Below, one piece after another: positions 37,493 to 48,717 of a stretch of DNA of 64,000 bases; position 1 is the first letter of the stretch; the number at the start of each line of letters is the position of its first letter. Below the pieces are notes generated by a model. It was not told the origin of the DNA and did not search any database. It saw only the letters and a list, made by a program, of their open reading frames with translations. Made by a program: the position numbers and the translations under genes. The DNA comes from DASRDU01 sp035652435 (GTDB lineage: Bacteria; Acidobacteriota; Blastocatellia; RBC074): positions 1-64,000 of the forward strand of contig DASRDU010000099.1 in the NCBI GenBank assembly GCA_035652435.1. The letters run 5' to 3'.

Positions 37493-38467
37493 ATGCTGAC
37501 TATATTGACGTATATCCTCCTGTCTCCGTGGGCCCCATTCATGCCCGACGCGAAATCGGATTTCGCGGAAAAGATAGACCTGCTTTACGGCTTCATCTGG
37601 TGGGCGATGACTTTCTTTTTCGTACTCATCGTCGCCGCGATGATCTACTTCCCGTACAAGTACCGCCGCGGCGCGCAGCCGACGCTGACGCCGCGCATCA
37701 CGCACAACCTGCTGCTGGAGCTGACCTGGAGCGGGATTCCTGCGCTGCTGATCCTGGTGATCGCCTTCTGGGGCATCAACCTCTACGTCAGGGCCTACGT
37801 GCCGCCGGGTGATAACTACGAAGTCAACGTGACCGGCAAGCAGTGGCTGTGGCAGTTCGAACACACCGGCGGGAAAGCCAGCGGACTGGCCGAATCGGGT
37901 GAGTTGCATGTTCCGATGGGCAAGCCGATCAATCTGGTGATGTCGTCAATGGATGTGATTCACAGCTTCTTTCTCCCGGATTTTCGGGTGAAGGCGGACG
38001 TTGTTCCGGGTCGTTACACAAACATCTGGTTTGATCCAAGGGAACCCGGTGAGTATCAGGTCTTCTGCGCCGAATACTGCGGCGACAGTCATTCGGGGAT
38101 GCTGGCAAAAGTGATCGTTCAGACGCCTGAAGAGTTTGAGAAGTGGTACAAGGGGATAATTATATTTGATCCGACCGTTGATAAGGGAAAAGAGTATTAT
38201 CAGAAAGCCGGATGCGTTACCTGCCATTCAGTAGATGGCTCAACTCTCGTCGGGCCTTCATTCAAGGGCATCTTTGGCACACCTCAGCCGCTTACCAACG
38301 GGACATCGGTAGTTGCTGACGAAAACTACATACGGGAATCCATTCTGCAACCACAGGCGAAGATCGTGAAGGGGTTTGAAGGCCAGCAGATGCCTTCATT
38401 TCAAGGAGTCCTGAACGACAGCCAGCTCAACTCAATCATTTTGTATATCAAAAGCCTGAAGCAATAA
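37493..38467 (+). CDS. coxB: Cytochrome c oxidase subunit II with fused cytochrome c (caa3 type)
   Basis: 324 residues. Two membrane helices (about residues 33-53 and 80-100) anchor a periplasmic cupredoxin domain with the CuA ligands in CAEYCGDSHSGM (about residues 190-201) and the upstream His of MDVIHSFFLPDF. A C-terminal cytochrome c domain carries CVTCH near residue 240 and a candidate Met ligand in QQMPSFQG. Electrons reach CuA through this heme. The 3' half of the gene is visibly less GC-rich than its surroundings. A small hairpin lies in the 80-nt gap after the SCO gene. Confidence 0.93.
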   Translation: MLTILTYILLSPWAPFMPDAKSDFAEKIDLLYGFIWWAMTFFFVLIVAAMIYFPYKYRRGAQPTLTPRITHNLLLELTWSGIPALLILVIAFWGINLYVRAYVPPGDNYEVNVTGKQWLWQFEHTGGKASGLAESGELHVPMGKPINLVMSSMDVIHSFFLPDFRVKADVVPGRYTNIWFDPREPGEYQVFCAEYCGDSHSGMLAKVIVQTPEEFEKWYKGIIIFDPTVDKGKEYYQKAGCVTCHSVDGSTLVGPSFKGIFGTPQPLTNGTSVVADENYIRESILQPQAKIVKGFEGQQMPSFQGVLNDSQLNSIILYIKSLKQ

Positions 38468-38514
38468 GTGCCGCACGCAATAAATGAAGGGGAATATCCC
38501 CGGGAGAAGTAATT

Positions 38515-40165
<1,651 letters not shown>

Positions 40166-40182
<17 letters not shown>

Positions 40183-40864
40183 GAAGCTGCCCGGCGCACA
40201 CGCGGGGCACCACGAAGAGGGGCATTCGCCATTCCTCCAGCACCATTTCGCCACGATGGATCAGCAGATGGAGGCTGGGAAGCTGGGGATGTGGATCTTC
40301 CTCGTGACGGAAGTGCTGCTCTTTGGCGGCCTGTTCGCGGGCTACGCGCTGATGTTCAGCCGCCACCCAGAGGCCTTCCACCAAGGGCACCATCACCTCA
40401 ACGTCACGCTCGGCGTCGTCAACACGGCGATTCTGATCTTCAGCAGTCTGACGATGGCCCTGGGCGTGCGGGCGGCACAGACGAGCAACAAGAGCGCGCT
40501 CGTCAAATACCTGATCATCACTTTCGCCTGCGCCTGCGGGTTTCTGATCGTCAAGTTCTTCGAGTACTCGCACAAGATTCACGAAGGGCTGCTGCCGGGG
40601 ACGAACTACAGCTATGTGAACCCGACCGGGGAGCCGTCAGATCCATTCATCGGCACCTACTTTTCGTTCTACTTTATGATGACCGGGCTGCACGGGCTGC
40701 ACGTCATCGCCGGGATGTCGGCCATCGCGTATGTGCTGTGGCGCGCGATCAAAGGGCATTTCGACAGCGAATACAACGCGCCGGTCGAGATCACGGGGCT
40801 CTACTGGCACCTCGTTGACCTGATCTGGATTTACCTGTTCCCGCTCCTTTATCTGGTGAGGTAA
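40166..40864 (+). CDS. coxC: Cytochrome c oxidase subunit III
   Basis: 232 residues with five membrane helices, as in the short bacterial form. The His-rich cytoplasmic head (GAHAGHHEEGHSPFLQHHF) is followed by MWIFLVTEVLLFGGLFAGY and, near the end, MMTGLHGLHVIAGM with WHLVDLIWIYLFPLLYL, all subunit III signatures. The start overlaps the 3' end of coxA; GGAGAT lies upstream of the ATG. Confidence 0.94.
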
Positions 40865-40871
40865 TCGCTTT

Positions 40872-41369
40872 ATGAGTACACATGCCGCGACGCACGGCCA
40901 TTCACATCATCACATTTCACCGATCAGACTGTATCTGGCGGTGTGGATCGGGCTGATGATTCTGACGGCCATCACTGTCGGCGTCTACAAGTTTGACTTC
41001 GGCGCGCTGAACGTGGTCATCGCCATGGCGGTCGCGACGGTCAAGGCCAGTCTCGTGGTGCTGTTCTTCATGCACCTGAAATACGACAAGCCATTCCACG
41101 CGGTCGCCTTCAGCATCGGCATCATTTTTTTCGGCTTGTTCCTCGGCCTGCAACTGGTCGACGTGGCCACGCGGACCGATCCGGAACCGACGAGGGATTT
41201 TGCGCCGGTTGAAAGGCCGAGCCCGCCGGCCGAGAAGAAGACCACGCTGCCGGCCGAACATGCCGGCGAGTCGCCCGCGGGGCACACCTCCACGGCCGGC
41301 AGCGCAACGGGCTCAGAGCCGGCCGCACAGCCGAGCGCTGCTCCGTCAAAGGCGCCCGAACACAAATGA
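40872..41369 (+). CDS. coxD: Cytochrome c oxidase subunit IV (caa3 type)
   Basis: 165 residues. The His-rich start (THGHSHHHISPIRLY) leads into three membrane helices (about 17-37, 44-66 and 75-97), matching the prokaryotic oxidase subunit IV family. After residue 100 there is a long Pro/Ala/Glu-rich tail that is not part of the family core. 7 nt after coxC. A 14-bp perfect palindrome directly follows the stop region but lacks a T-run. Confidence 0.88.
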   Translation: MSTHAATHGHSHHHISPIRLYLAVWIGLMILTAITVGVYKFDFGALNVVIAMAVATVKASLVVLFFMHLKYDKPFHAVAFSIGIIFFGLFLGLQLVDVATRTDPEPTRDFAPVERPSPPAEKKTTLPAEHAGESPAGHTSTAGSATGSEPAAQPSAAPSKAPEHK

Positions 41370-41515
41370 TCCGGGATCCCGGACCGCAGGCTTTCCGGTT
41401 TGCGGAAGTCTGAAACAGGCGTAGGATTGGGAAACTCCCTCCCCCTGGACCACCGCAAACAGGGAAGCTTGCGCGCTAGAGAGGCTGATCCAGCATCCCC
41501 GGGTCAGCAGATTTT

Positions 41516-42451
41516 ATGGAAGTTTTGACACCTGCTGATGTACTTGCCAGGCAGTCTCGCCCGGAGCCGCTGGCGACAAAGGGCCAGAGCCCGACTGCGA
41601 CCGAAAAGTTCAGGTCGTATGTCGAGCTGACCAAGCCAAGGATCACCTTTCTGGTCGTCCTTTCCGCGCTCGCCGGATTCTGCATGGGCAGCGCCGGGTC
41701 GGTTGATTACCTTGGGCTCCTGCACACTGTCCTTGGCGTCGCACTGCTTTCGAGCGGCATCAGCACACTCAATCAGTATCTGGAGCGCGATTCCGACGCT
41801 CTGATGAAGCGCACGAGGAATCGCCCGCTGCCTGCGGGCAGGCTGACGGCGGCGAGCGCCCTGTGGTTCGGCATTGCGCTCTCGGTCGTCTCGACCGCTT
41901 ACCTCGCGCTGCTCGTCAACCCGCTGACAGCCGCGTGGGGAATGGCCGCGCTCGGCAGTTACCTGTTCCTTTACACACCGCTCAAGCAGCGCACGACGCT
42001 TTGCACTTTCATCGGCGCCTTCCCGGGCGCGCTGCCGCCGTTGCTCGGCTGGACGGCGGCGCGCAATGAAATGGGGATTGAAGCGCTGGTCCTGTTCGCC
42101 ATCCTCTTCCTCTGGCAATTCCCCCACTTCCACGCCATTGCGACGATGTACCGCGACGATTACGCGAGGGCGGGCATCAGGATGCTGCCGGTCATTGACC
42201 GGGATTACAAAGCCACTGCGCGTGAGATCGTGATCTATGCGGCGGTACTCCTGCCGGTCAGCCTGCTGCCGACTCTCCTGAATATGTCCGGGAAGGTCTA
42301 CTTCGTGGCGGCGCTGATTCTCGGCGCGATGTACCTGAAGGGGGGCATCGCCACCGCGCAGGCGAAGACTCCTGCCGAGGCTCGCCGGCTGCTCAGAACC
42401 TCGGTGCTTTACCTGCCGCTGCTGTTTCTGGTGATGGTACTGAATCGGTAG
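41516..42451 (+). CDS. ctaB: Protoheme IX farnesyltransferase (heme o synthase)
   Basis: 311-residue membrane prenyltransferase that adds a farnesyl group to heme b for the oxidase. The substrate motif NQYLERDSDALMKRTRNRPL (about residues 83-102) is complete, and the second Asp-rich region YRDDYARAGIRMLP (about 217-230) is present. Nine membrane helices are predicted. It ends the respiratory operon; ctaA (heme a synthase) is not in the window. Confidence 0.95.
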   Translation: MEVLTPADVLARQSRPEPLATKGQSPTATEKFRSYVELTKPRITFLVVLSALAGFCMGSAGSVDYLGLLHTVLGVALLSSGISTLNQYLERDSDALMKRTRNRPLPAGRLTAASALWFGIALSVVSTAYLALLVNPLTAAWGMAALGSYLFLYTPLKQRTTLCTFIGAFPGALPPLLGWTAARNEMGIEALVLFAILFLWQFPHFHAIATMYRDDYARAGIRMLPVIDRDYKATAREIVIYAAVLLPVSLLPTLLNMSGKVYFVAALILGAMYLKGGIATAQAKTPAEARRLLRTSVLYLPLLFLVMVLNR

Positions 42452-42474
42452 GATGCGTAGCGCTGCCAGACCGC

Positions 42475-43143
42475 TCACTCGAACTGCTTTCTGAAATCAC
42501 CGAGCTGCTGCTTCAGCTCTGAGACTTCCTCGCGCAGCAGCCTCACTTCCTCTTCAAGTTTCGCAATTCTTTCGTTATCCGCCTGAACCCTGATTCTGGC
42601 CGGTTCGCGCTCGCGGGCGACGGCCTCGAACTCTGCAAAGTCAGGCTTGCCCGCGAGGAGGTGTGCGTAGCGTGATTCCTTCGTTCCCGGCTGGCGCGGC
42701 AGTCGGATGATCAGCGGGTCGGGCTCTTTGGTCTCCAGTTGATTCAGCGCCGCCTCGACTTCGGCGAGGTCGCTGAAGCTGTAAAGCGACCCGGTGCGGC
42801 TGCGGATTTCGCCGGGCGTCTGCGGCCCGCGCAGCATCAGCACGCACATCGCAGCAGTTTCCGCCGGGGCCAGGCCGAATGACTTGTCGAAGATGTGGCC
42901 GTACTTCGGCACGCGGCTCTCAGACCCATGAAAAACGTAGGCCAGCTTCTTTTCGCGCAGGCTGTCGAGCCCGCGCACCACGGTCTGTTCGTCGTAAGAG
43001 ACGACGGGGTCGCGGCTGGATTTCTGGTTGCACGCGTTGGTCAGCGCGTTGAGCGTCATCGGGTAGTAATCAGGCGTGCTGATCTGTTTTTCAATCAACG
43101 CGCCGATAATCCTGATTTCGACTTCATTGAGGATGAGATCCAC
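42475..43143 (-). CDS. YceH/DUF480 family protein
   Basis: 222 residues with two winged-helix-like halves: LILNEVEIRIIGALIEKQISTPDYYPMTLNALTNACNQKSSRDPV opens the family (shown here in parts: LNEVEIRIIGALIEKQ, then DYYPMTLNALTNACNQKSSR). The second half holds MCVLMLRGPQTPGEIRSR. A C-terminal coiled coil (about 180-222) follows. The biochemical role of YceH is not established. It begins 13 nt after the kinase-FGE gene stop, so is the last gene of the signalling strand. Confidence 0.85.
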   Translation of the reverse strand: MDLILNEVEIRIIGALIEKQISTPDYYPMTLNALTNACNQKSSRDPVVSYDEQTVVRGLDSLREKKLAYVFHGSESRVPKYGHIFDKSFGLAPAETAAMCVLMLRGPQTPGEIRSRTGSLYSFSDLAEVEAALNQLETKEPDPLIIRLPRQPGTKESRYAHLLAGKPDFAEFEAVAREREPARIRVQADNERIAKLEEEVRLLREEVSELKQQLGDFRKQFE

Positions 43144-43156
43144 GGCAAATGATTCC

Positions 43157-45229
43157 TTATCGCCGGGCCGGCGGGGCAGTCATTGCCACCCGGAATCCGA
43201 GTCTGGTGAAGCTCGCGTCCCTTCTCGCTGAACTGCGGCTGGCGGAGCGGCACTCGTCGGCGTTATTGAGCCAAGACCCGCCGCGCACGACGTGGTAAGT
43301 CGGGTCGCCGTCCTTCTGCCAGGCGCTGCCGTCGGTGGGCGCGCCGGAGTAGCTGTCATGCCAGACGTCCTGCGTCCACTCCCAGACGTTGCCATGCATG
43401 TCGAAAAGTCCGAACGCGTTGGCGACATTATAATTGCCGACGGGAACAGAACGCTGGCGGGAAGGACCTTTCGGCCCGCCCTCGTAAGGCCGGTTCCCGT
43501 CGTAATTGACCATATCCGGCGTGATGGTTTTGCCGATGTGAAAAGGGGTCGTCGAGCCCGCGCGACAGGCGTATTCCCACTCGGCTTCGGTCGGCAGCCG
43601 GTATGTCTGCCCTGTTTTCTTCGACAGCCGGGCGCAAAATTCAGCCGCGTCCTCCCAGGTGATGTCGTCAACCGGCACTTGGGCCCCCTTGAATTTCGAA
43701 GGATCGGGATTGAGGTCACGCTGCACCTTCGGCCAGCGAGCGACTGCCAGCCACTGGGCCTGAGTGACTTCGTACTGGCCGAGCAGAAAAGGACTGACCG
43801 TGACCTCATGCTGCGGCCCTTCCTGAATCACGCGCCAGGGCTCTGAATCGGGTGACCCCATTCTGAACCGGCCGCCGGGGATCTCAATCATCGTCAGGTT
43901 CACATTCTCATTCAGGGGTTGAGTGAAAGCTCTGGCTTTATCGTTACGCTGCTCAGTGATCCTCCCTTTTTCATCAATCACGACCACGTGGAACTCGGTC
44001 ATGGAAGATGTCATCCCGGGCAGGGCGGCTGCCTCGACCGCAGGCAGTGCCCTGACTGAATTTGTTGCCGACGAGCCGGAAGTGTCACCCGGAGAGGCGG
44101 CCTGAGTCGCGGTTGATTTCGCTGCCTCGGGTGAATGCGGGCGCAGCACGACAATACCTGCTGCAACAATCAGTGTCAGCAGAGCGGCGCCGATGCCGAT
44201 GAGTACCGGCAGCCGGTGATGTGTGGCCGGCCGTATTTCGGGGATGGATGTCCCGACCTGCGCCGTCGCGGCGGCGGGCTGGTTTACGGTGGTCGCCGAT
44301 GAGACGTTTGTGGCGAGGGATGCCGGGCTTCCAGACAGAACTTCGGTCGCGCGTCCTGAGGGCTGACCGATGGGACTCGTGGCGGCGGATGGTTTTATTC
44401 CCTGCTTCGCCTCGTGCAGTTCACGGCGCATCATGGCAGCCGTGTCCGGGCGATGACCGGGATTCTGCGCCATCGCGCGCGCGAGTACCAGCGCTACAGG
44501 CTCCGGCACCTGCGGATTCAGTTCGCAGGCCAGACGCATCGGATCAGGCTGCCCGCTCACCGATGCGGTCGCGCGTGTCACGGCGTCGGGCGGAATCTCA
44601 CCCGTCAGCAGGTGATAAAGGGTCGCGGCCAGGGCGTAGAGATCGCTGCGCGGGTCAGTCCCTTTCCCCTGAATCTGTTCGAGCGGCGCGTAATGCGGCG
44701 TGTACCCGCGGACGCTCAGGCTGACGAGCGGCACTCCGGCGGACGCTGACCCCTTGGCCAGCCCGAAATCGAGCAGGATGATTTCGCCGCGCGGCGTCAG
44801 CTTCAGGTTCTGCGGCTTGATGTCGCGATGCACAATGGGCGGCTCATGCGTATGCACATACTCAAGCGCGTCGAGCAGATGGTCAGCCCAGCGCAGCACG
44901 TCGTCAACCGCAAACGGCGTGTCATTGCGCTCCTCCAGCAGTTCCGCCAGATCCTTGCCCGGAATGAACTGCATCACCAGAAACTGCCCCTCGCCTTCGG
45001 CAAAGTAGTCGGTGACGTGCGGGAGCGACGCGTGACGCAGGCTGTTAAGCAGGCGGGCCTCGCGCTCGAACGCCTTGCGGAGAACCGTATCTTTGAAGAA
45101 GGTTTCCTTAAGCGCCACCGTGCTGCCCAGACGCTGATCCGTCGCGACATAGACGGCGCCCATCCCGCCCGCGCCGAGCTGGCGTAAAATCAGGTAACGG
45201 TCCTGCAAAAGGGTGTCTGGTGAAAGCAT
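43157..45229 (-). CDS. Ser/Thr protein kinase fused to an FGE/SUMF1-like domain
   Basis: 690 residues. The kinase domain (about 10-270) has the glycine loop GAGGMGAVYVA, VALKE, the catalytic IVHRDIKPQNLKL and LLDFGLAKG. A Pro/Ser/Thr-rich linker, one membrane helix (about 350-370, LIGIGAALLTLIVAAGIVVL) and an extracytoplasmic FGE-like domain (about 440-690) follow, the latter with ETEWEYA-type PTEAEWEYACRAG, DMHGNVWEWTQD and VRGGSWLNN. The domain holds only one Cys near the terminal active-site region, so formylglycine-generating activity is unlikely; it more probably senses or binds a ligand. The start is ATG at 45229 with AGAGG upstream. Confidence 0.88.
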   Translation of the reverse strand: MLSPDTLLQDRYLILRQLGAGGMGAVYVATDQRLGSTVALKETFFKDTVLRKAFEREARLLNSLRHASLPHVTDYFAEGEGQFLVMQFIPGKDLAELLEERNDTPFAVDDVLRWADHLLDALEYVHTHEPPIVHRDIKPQNLKLTPRGEIILLDFGLAKGSASAGVPLVSLSVRGYTPHYAPLEQIQGKGTDPRSDLYALAATLYHLLTGEIPPDAVTRATASVSGQPDPMRLACELNPQVPEPVALVLARAMAQNPGHRPDTAAMMRRELHEAKQGIKPSAATSPIGQPSGRATEVLSGSPASLATNVSSATTVNQPAAATAQVGTSIPEIRPATHHRLPVLIGIGAALLTLIVAAGIVVLRPHSPEAAKSTATQAASPGDTSGSSATNSVRALPAVEAAALPGMTSSMTEFHVVVIDEKGRITEQRNDKARAFTQPLNENVNLTMIEIPGGRFRMGSPDSEPWRVIQEGPQHEVTVSPFLLGQYEVTQAQWLAVARWPKVQRDLNPDPSKFKGAQVPVDDITWEDAAEFCARLSKKTGQTYRLPTEAEWEYACRAGSTTPFHIGKTITPDMVNYDGNRPYEGGPKGPSRQRSVPVGNYNVANAFGLFDMHGNVWEWTQDVWHDSYSGAPTDGSAWQKDGDPTYHVVRGGSWLNNADECRSASRSSARRDASFTRLGFRVAMTAPPARR

Positions 45230-45407
45230 ATGAACCTCTTTGATGATGGGGCAGGGGCATTGAGGAAGGAGCGATACTGCGAAAGGCCACGCAGCCACCT
45301 GCCGGATTGCAGTGCAAATCTATTCCACCCGGATCAGAAGTCAAGCGGAAAAATTATCGCGCGGCAGCGAGGCCCGGGTCAGATCCCCGCCGTCGCAGGA
45401 ATGCCCG

Positions 45408-46262
45408 TCACTTGTGAACCAGATCAATCGTCATTACCAGTCTCTTCGCGCCGCCTGAAGTGTTCATGCCGACCACCGACGGCGCGGGCGCATCGGGCGG
45501 CAGACCGAGGCCGCGGTTGACGGCTTCAGATTCAGTTTCAGTCTGCCGCTGGCCGGCGTCACGATTCCGGCTGAGGCGGGAAGCCGTGCCGACGTTCGAT
45601 GCCAGCTGACCCCATAACGCCGATTCAGGCCGCCAGGGACAATCCTTTGGCGTGTTGCGGCAATGCGTCACCAGCGCGCCCCCGGATGGCACGCCCGGCA
45701 GCGGTTCGCGCGTGACGACCAGGTAAAGCCGCTCGGTCGCGGCATTCTGATCGAAGTAAAACCAGCGGAAGCGCGGGTCGGTTTCCTGCCGCGAAGGCAC
45801 TTCGTAAGGCACGTGCGCCCGGATGTGGTTGTCGCCGCCGTTCAGACGCGCGTCGGGAAAAATCATCTGCGGGTTGTTCCCGTTCTCGGTGTGGAAGACG
45901 TAAAGGAAGCCGTCGGTGTTGGCTTCAATCATCAGCCGCACCGCGTCACCGGCGTGAAATTCGCGCGACGCTTCCACGCGCACCGGGTTGCCGTCAGCAT
46001 CTTTCTGGTAAAGCGTATAGCCGAGTCCGACGGCTGGTACCGGCGCAGGGGTTTTGGCCGGTTTTCCGGTGACTGGTGGTTTGTTGTGATTACCAGCAGG
46101 GGGCGCTTTCGTCCCGGCACTGCCGCCGGCCGGCTTCGTCCGCGTGATCAGAAAGGCGCCACGTGAGGTCTCCTCATCGCCGCTCTGTTGCGCCGGAAGG
46201 GCCGGCGACAGGACGGCCAGCAGAAGGAAGATCGAACTGAAGGAAGGACTGACGAATTTCAT
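45408..46262 (-). CDS. Exported DUF4384-domain protein
   Basis: 284 residues with signal peptide (MKFVSPSFSSIFLLLAVLSP, cleavage near LPAQQ). After a Pro/Ala-rich linker comes a DUF4384-type domain (about 85-195: YTLYQKDADGNPVRVEASRE, DGFLYVFHTENG, DARLNGGDN, FYFDQNAATERLYLVV). The same type of domain occurs at the C-terminus of the neighbouring kinase at 46321-48090. The start is ATG at 46262, with GGAGTCGGAGC upstream. DUF4384 domains often accompany kinases or caspase-like proteins; no enzymatic role known. Confidence 0.8.
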   Translation of the reverse strand: MKFVSPSFSSIFLLLAVLSPALPAQQSGDEETSRGAFLITRTKPAGGSAGTKAPPAGNHNKPPVTGKPAKTPAPVPAVGLGYTLYQKDADGNPVRVEASREFHAGDAVRLMIEANTDGFLYVFHTENGNNPQMIFPDARLNGGDNHIRAHVPYEVPSRQETDPRFRWFYFDQNAATERLYLVVTREPLPGVPSGGALVTHCRNTPKDCPWRPESALWGQLASNVGTASRLSRNRDAGQRQTETESEAVNRGLGLPPDAPAPSVVGMNTSGGAKRLVMTIDLVHK

Positions 46263-46320
46263 GCTCCGACTCCGTGAATTGATGACCGGACAGCACACTG
46301 ATGCAGATGGCGGAGGAAGT

Positions 46321-48090
46321 TCATTTGCGTTTGATGATGATGTCGAAGATCAGAGGCCCGCCGCCATCCTGCGCGGGCGCGGTGACGATTGACTGGTCAC
46401 CCCGCGCCTCGACTTTCGTCGCGGCTGTTTTCGCTGAGAACTGCTTGCGAAATTCCTCCAGCTCATGCTGGTCGGCGAGACTCAGGTTCTTTCCTGCCTC
46501 AGCCGCCAGAAATGCTGGCATGGTGAGCGGTGTCTGCGAAAAGATCACAGTGAACGGTGTGGCAAAAGTATCCCTAGTGACTCCGATCCAGTTGCCGCTT
46601 CCGGCCGGAAATTCAAAATCGGTGTCAGCCTCAAGATGGTTGGTTTTCACTCCCGTTTTTTCCAGTGGTTTTGCCGTCAGGAAAGACATTGGCGCATTTT
46701 TCTCATTCGGCGCGATGATGTAAAGATACCCACCTGCCCGCGGCGTGAAATGAAACTTGAATGACTCGCCAGCGAGCAGCGGCTGTGTTTCTCCATTGAG
46801 GCGCACACCATTGGCGGTGATCACCTGCAGGTAATATTTCATCGCCTCCACACGAGCGGGCACGGCCGAAGGCGAAGCGGCCGGCGTTGACGCGTCGGGC
46901 GGATTGCTGACCGCCTGCCCGGCACTCCAAGAGCGATACGCCAGTGTGGCCCCGACCAGCAACAGACAAAATACTGCGCCAGCTATGAGGAGAGTATTGC
47001 GCTGTCGCGGCGGATTGGCCGTGATTATCGGAGACGAATCAGCGGGCACAGCACGATTCGTCGCGTCATTCACGACCCTTGGGCTCTGAACGACCGACGG
47101 ATTCGTGGTGTCCGATGTCGCGTGCGCTTTTGCCTGGGCGTCGGTTGATTGCATGCCGGGCTCGTGCGTCATCCCCGTCATCGGATTCGGGACAAAAGGC
47201 GTGGCCGTATCAGCCGCACTCTCATAAGCCCCAATCACGCTGAGGAATTCCTGCGCGGTCTGGTAACGCGCCTCCGGCCTCTTTTCGAGCGCGCGTGCCA
47301 CAACATCCGCGAGCCTCGCCGGCACGGCGGGGTTGATCTGGTGGATGGGCGGCGGCTCGAGTTCAATGTGCCCCTTGCGGATTTCGTAATCCGAGCTGGT
47401 GGTTGAGGCCACGAACGGCAACCGCCCGGCCAGCATTTCGTAAAGCGTCACGCCGAGGCTGTAGATGTCCGAGCGGCGGTCGAGCGGAAAACCCTGAAGC
47501 TGCTCCGGCGACATGTAGGCGACCGTGCCGGGCTGGAAGCCGGTCTGCGTCATCTTGTGTTCGCCGCCGACCTGAACGATGCCGAAGTCGGTCAGCTTCG
47601 CCCGCGCCTGCCCGTCGAGCATGATGTTCGCCGGCTTGATGTCGCGATGGACGATGCCCGTGTGGCGCGCGCCCGCTTCATCCACGTAGCTGAAGTTGTG
47701 CGCGTAATCGAGTGCCGCGAGTACCTGTCGGAAGATCCGCAGCGCCTGCGGCGGCGCCAGCACGCCCTGACGTTCCAGCAGTTTTTCCAGACTCATTCCG
47801 TCCACGAATTCCATCACCAGATAATCGTTATCCGCAGCGTTGAAGAATTCATAGACGCGGACGATGTTCGGGTGATCGAGCTGCGACTGCACGAACGCCT
47901 CGCGCAGGAAGCGCTTGCGCAGGTGTTCGTAGGCGCGCGGGTCGTGGTCGGCGAATCGGATGGACTTGATGACGACCTCGCGCGGCAGGCTGCGGTGATG
48001 CCCGCGGTAAACCGTCCCCATCGCGCCGTTGCCCAGCTCCCCGGTGATCTGATAATTGCCAATGATCTTTCCCTGAATCATTCTTTCCAT
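46321..48090 (-). CDS. Ser/Thr protein kinase with C-terminal DUF4384-like domain
   Basis: 589 residues. The kinase domain (about 10-280) carries GNGAMGTVYRG, VVIKSIR, GIVHRDIKPANIML and LTDFGIVQVG; the activation segment ends in GTVAYMSPEQLQG. A Thr/Pro-rich linker and one membrane helix (about 373-395) lead to an external domain (about 425-560, YYLQVITANGVRLNGE, GGYLYIIAPNEKNAP, ADTDFEFPAG) that resembles DUF4384. The inside kinase and outside binding domain layout is that of a receptor kinase. The start at 48090 has AAGGGGG upstream; ATG at 48081 is an alternative. Confidence 0.87.
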   Translation of the reverse strand: MERMIQGKIIGNYQITGELGNGAMGTVYRGHHRSLPREVVIKSIRFADHDPRAYEHLRKRFLREAFVQSQLDHPNIVRVYEFFNAADNDYLVMEFVDGMSLEKLLERQGVLAPPQALRIFRQVLAALDYAHNFSYVDEAGARHTGIVHRDIKPANIMLDGQARAKLTDFGIVQVGGEHKMTQTGFQPGTVAYMSPEQLQGFPLDRRSDIYSLGVTLYEMLAGRLPFVASTTSSDYEIRKGHIELEPPPIHQINPAVPARLADVVARALEKRPEARYQTAQEFLSVIGAYESAADTATPFVPNPMTGMTHEPGMQSTDAQAKAHATSDTTNPSVVQSPRVVNDATNRAVPADSSPIITANPPRQRNTLLIAGAVFCLLLVGATLAYRSWSAGQAVSNPPDASTPAASPSAVPARVEAMKYYLQVITANGVRLNGETQPLLAGESFKFHFTPRAGGYLYIIAPNEKNAPMSFLTAKPLEKTGVKTNHLEADTDFEFPAGSGNWIGVTRDTFATPFTVIFSQTPLTMPAFLAAEAGKNLSLADQHELEEFRKQFSAKTAATKVEARGDQSIVTAPAQDGGGPLIFDIIIKRK

Positions 48091-48717
48091 TCACCGACCC
48101 CCTTGTCGGTGCATTGCGGCCTTTACTTCACAGCCCCGGCGCCTGCTCCCCTGCGAGTATTATTCGCGGCGTAAGGATTGACGAGGTTGTTTCCCGGCCC
48201 GCGCGCCTTCGATCCTTTCGCCGTTCTGCCCGGCGCTCTGGCAGGTTAAGGGGTCAGTCACGATGACAAGGCGGAGTTCCAGAGGAGCGGTGGCCGGGAA
48301 AGACTGGATGACTTTCATCTGTCAGGGGCGCGGCTGATCCGGTTTGATGAACTGATCGAAAAACAATCTCGTGTGCGCAGAAGCGATGATCGCACCTGCT
48401 GAATCGGTCGAATGCCTGTTGACGGGGCGCAGTGTACGCCCGGTCGTTGCTGGCCGTCAACCACGCTCTCGTGCCGGTTTGAGTGTCAGTTGCTCTCGCA
48501 CTGAGGCTTCAATTCTGTTGTTGACATGAGCAATTGGATGACGGCAGGGAGCGCGCCGGATCAGTACCGGGAGCGTCAGCGACCGGGTTCTTGTCAGGCG
48601 AGCGTTTGCGGGAAACCCGGTCGCTGACGCTCCCGGTACTGATCCGGCAGCCCAATTGCAGAGGTCAAAAAATTTCATGGCACTTCGCTGACGCTCCGCG
48701 CTAAAAGGGCAAAGCGC
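48091..48717. other. Non-coding gap with a long perfect inverted repeat
   Basis: 627 bases between the kinase at 48090 and the FGE-like gene. Short frames here mostly derive from the inverted repeat and have no start signal. Apart from that repeat (48556-48647) I see no feature. Confidence 0.5.
48556..48647. repeat. 92-bp element with 34-bp perfect inverted arms
   Basis: Arms 48556-48589 and 48614-48647 are perfect reverse complements over 34 bp around a 24-nt loop. The arms contain AGCGTCAGCGACCGGG. No T-run follows either side, so it is not a simple terminator. Confidence 0.9.
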
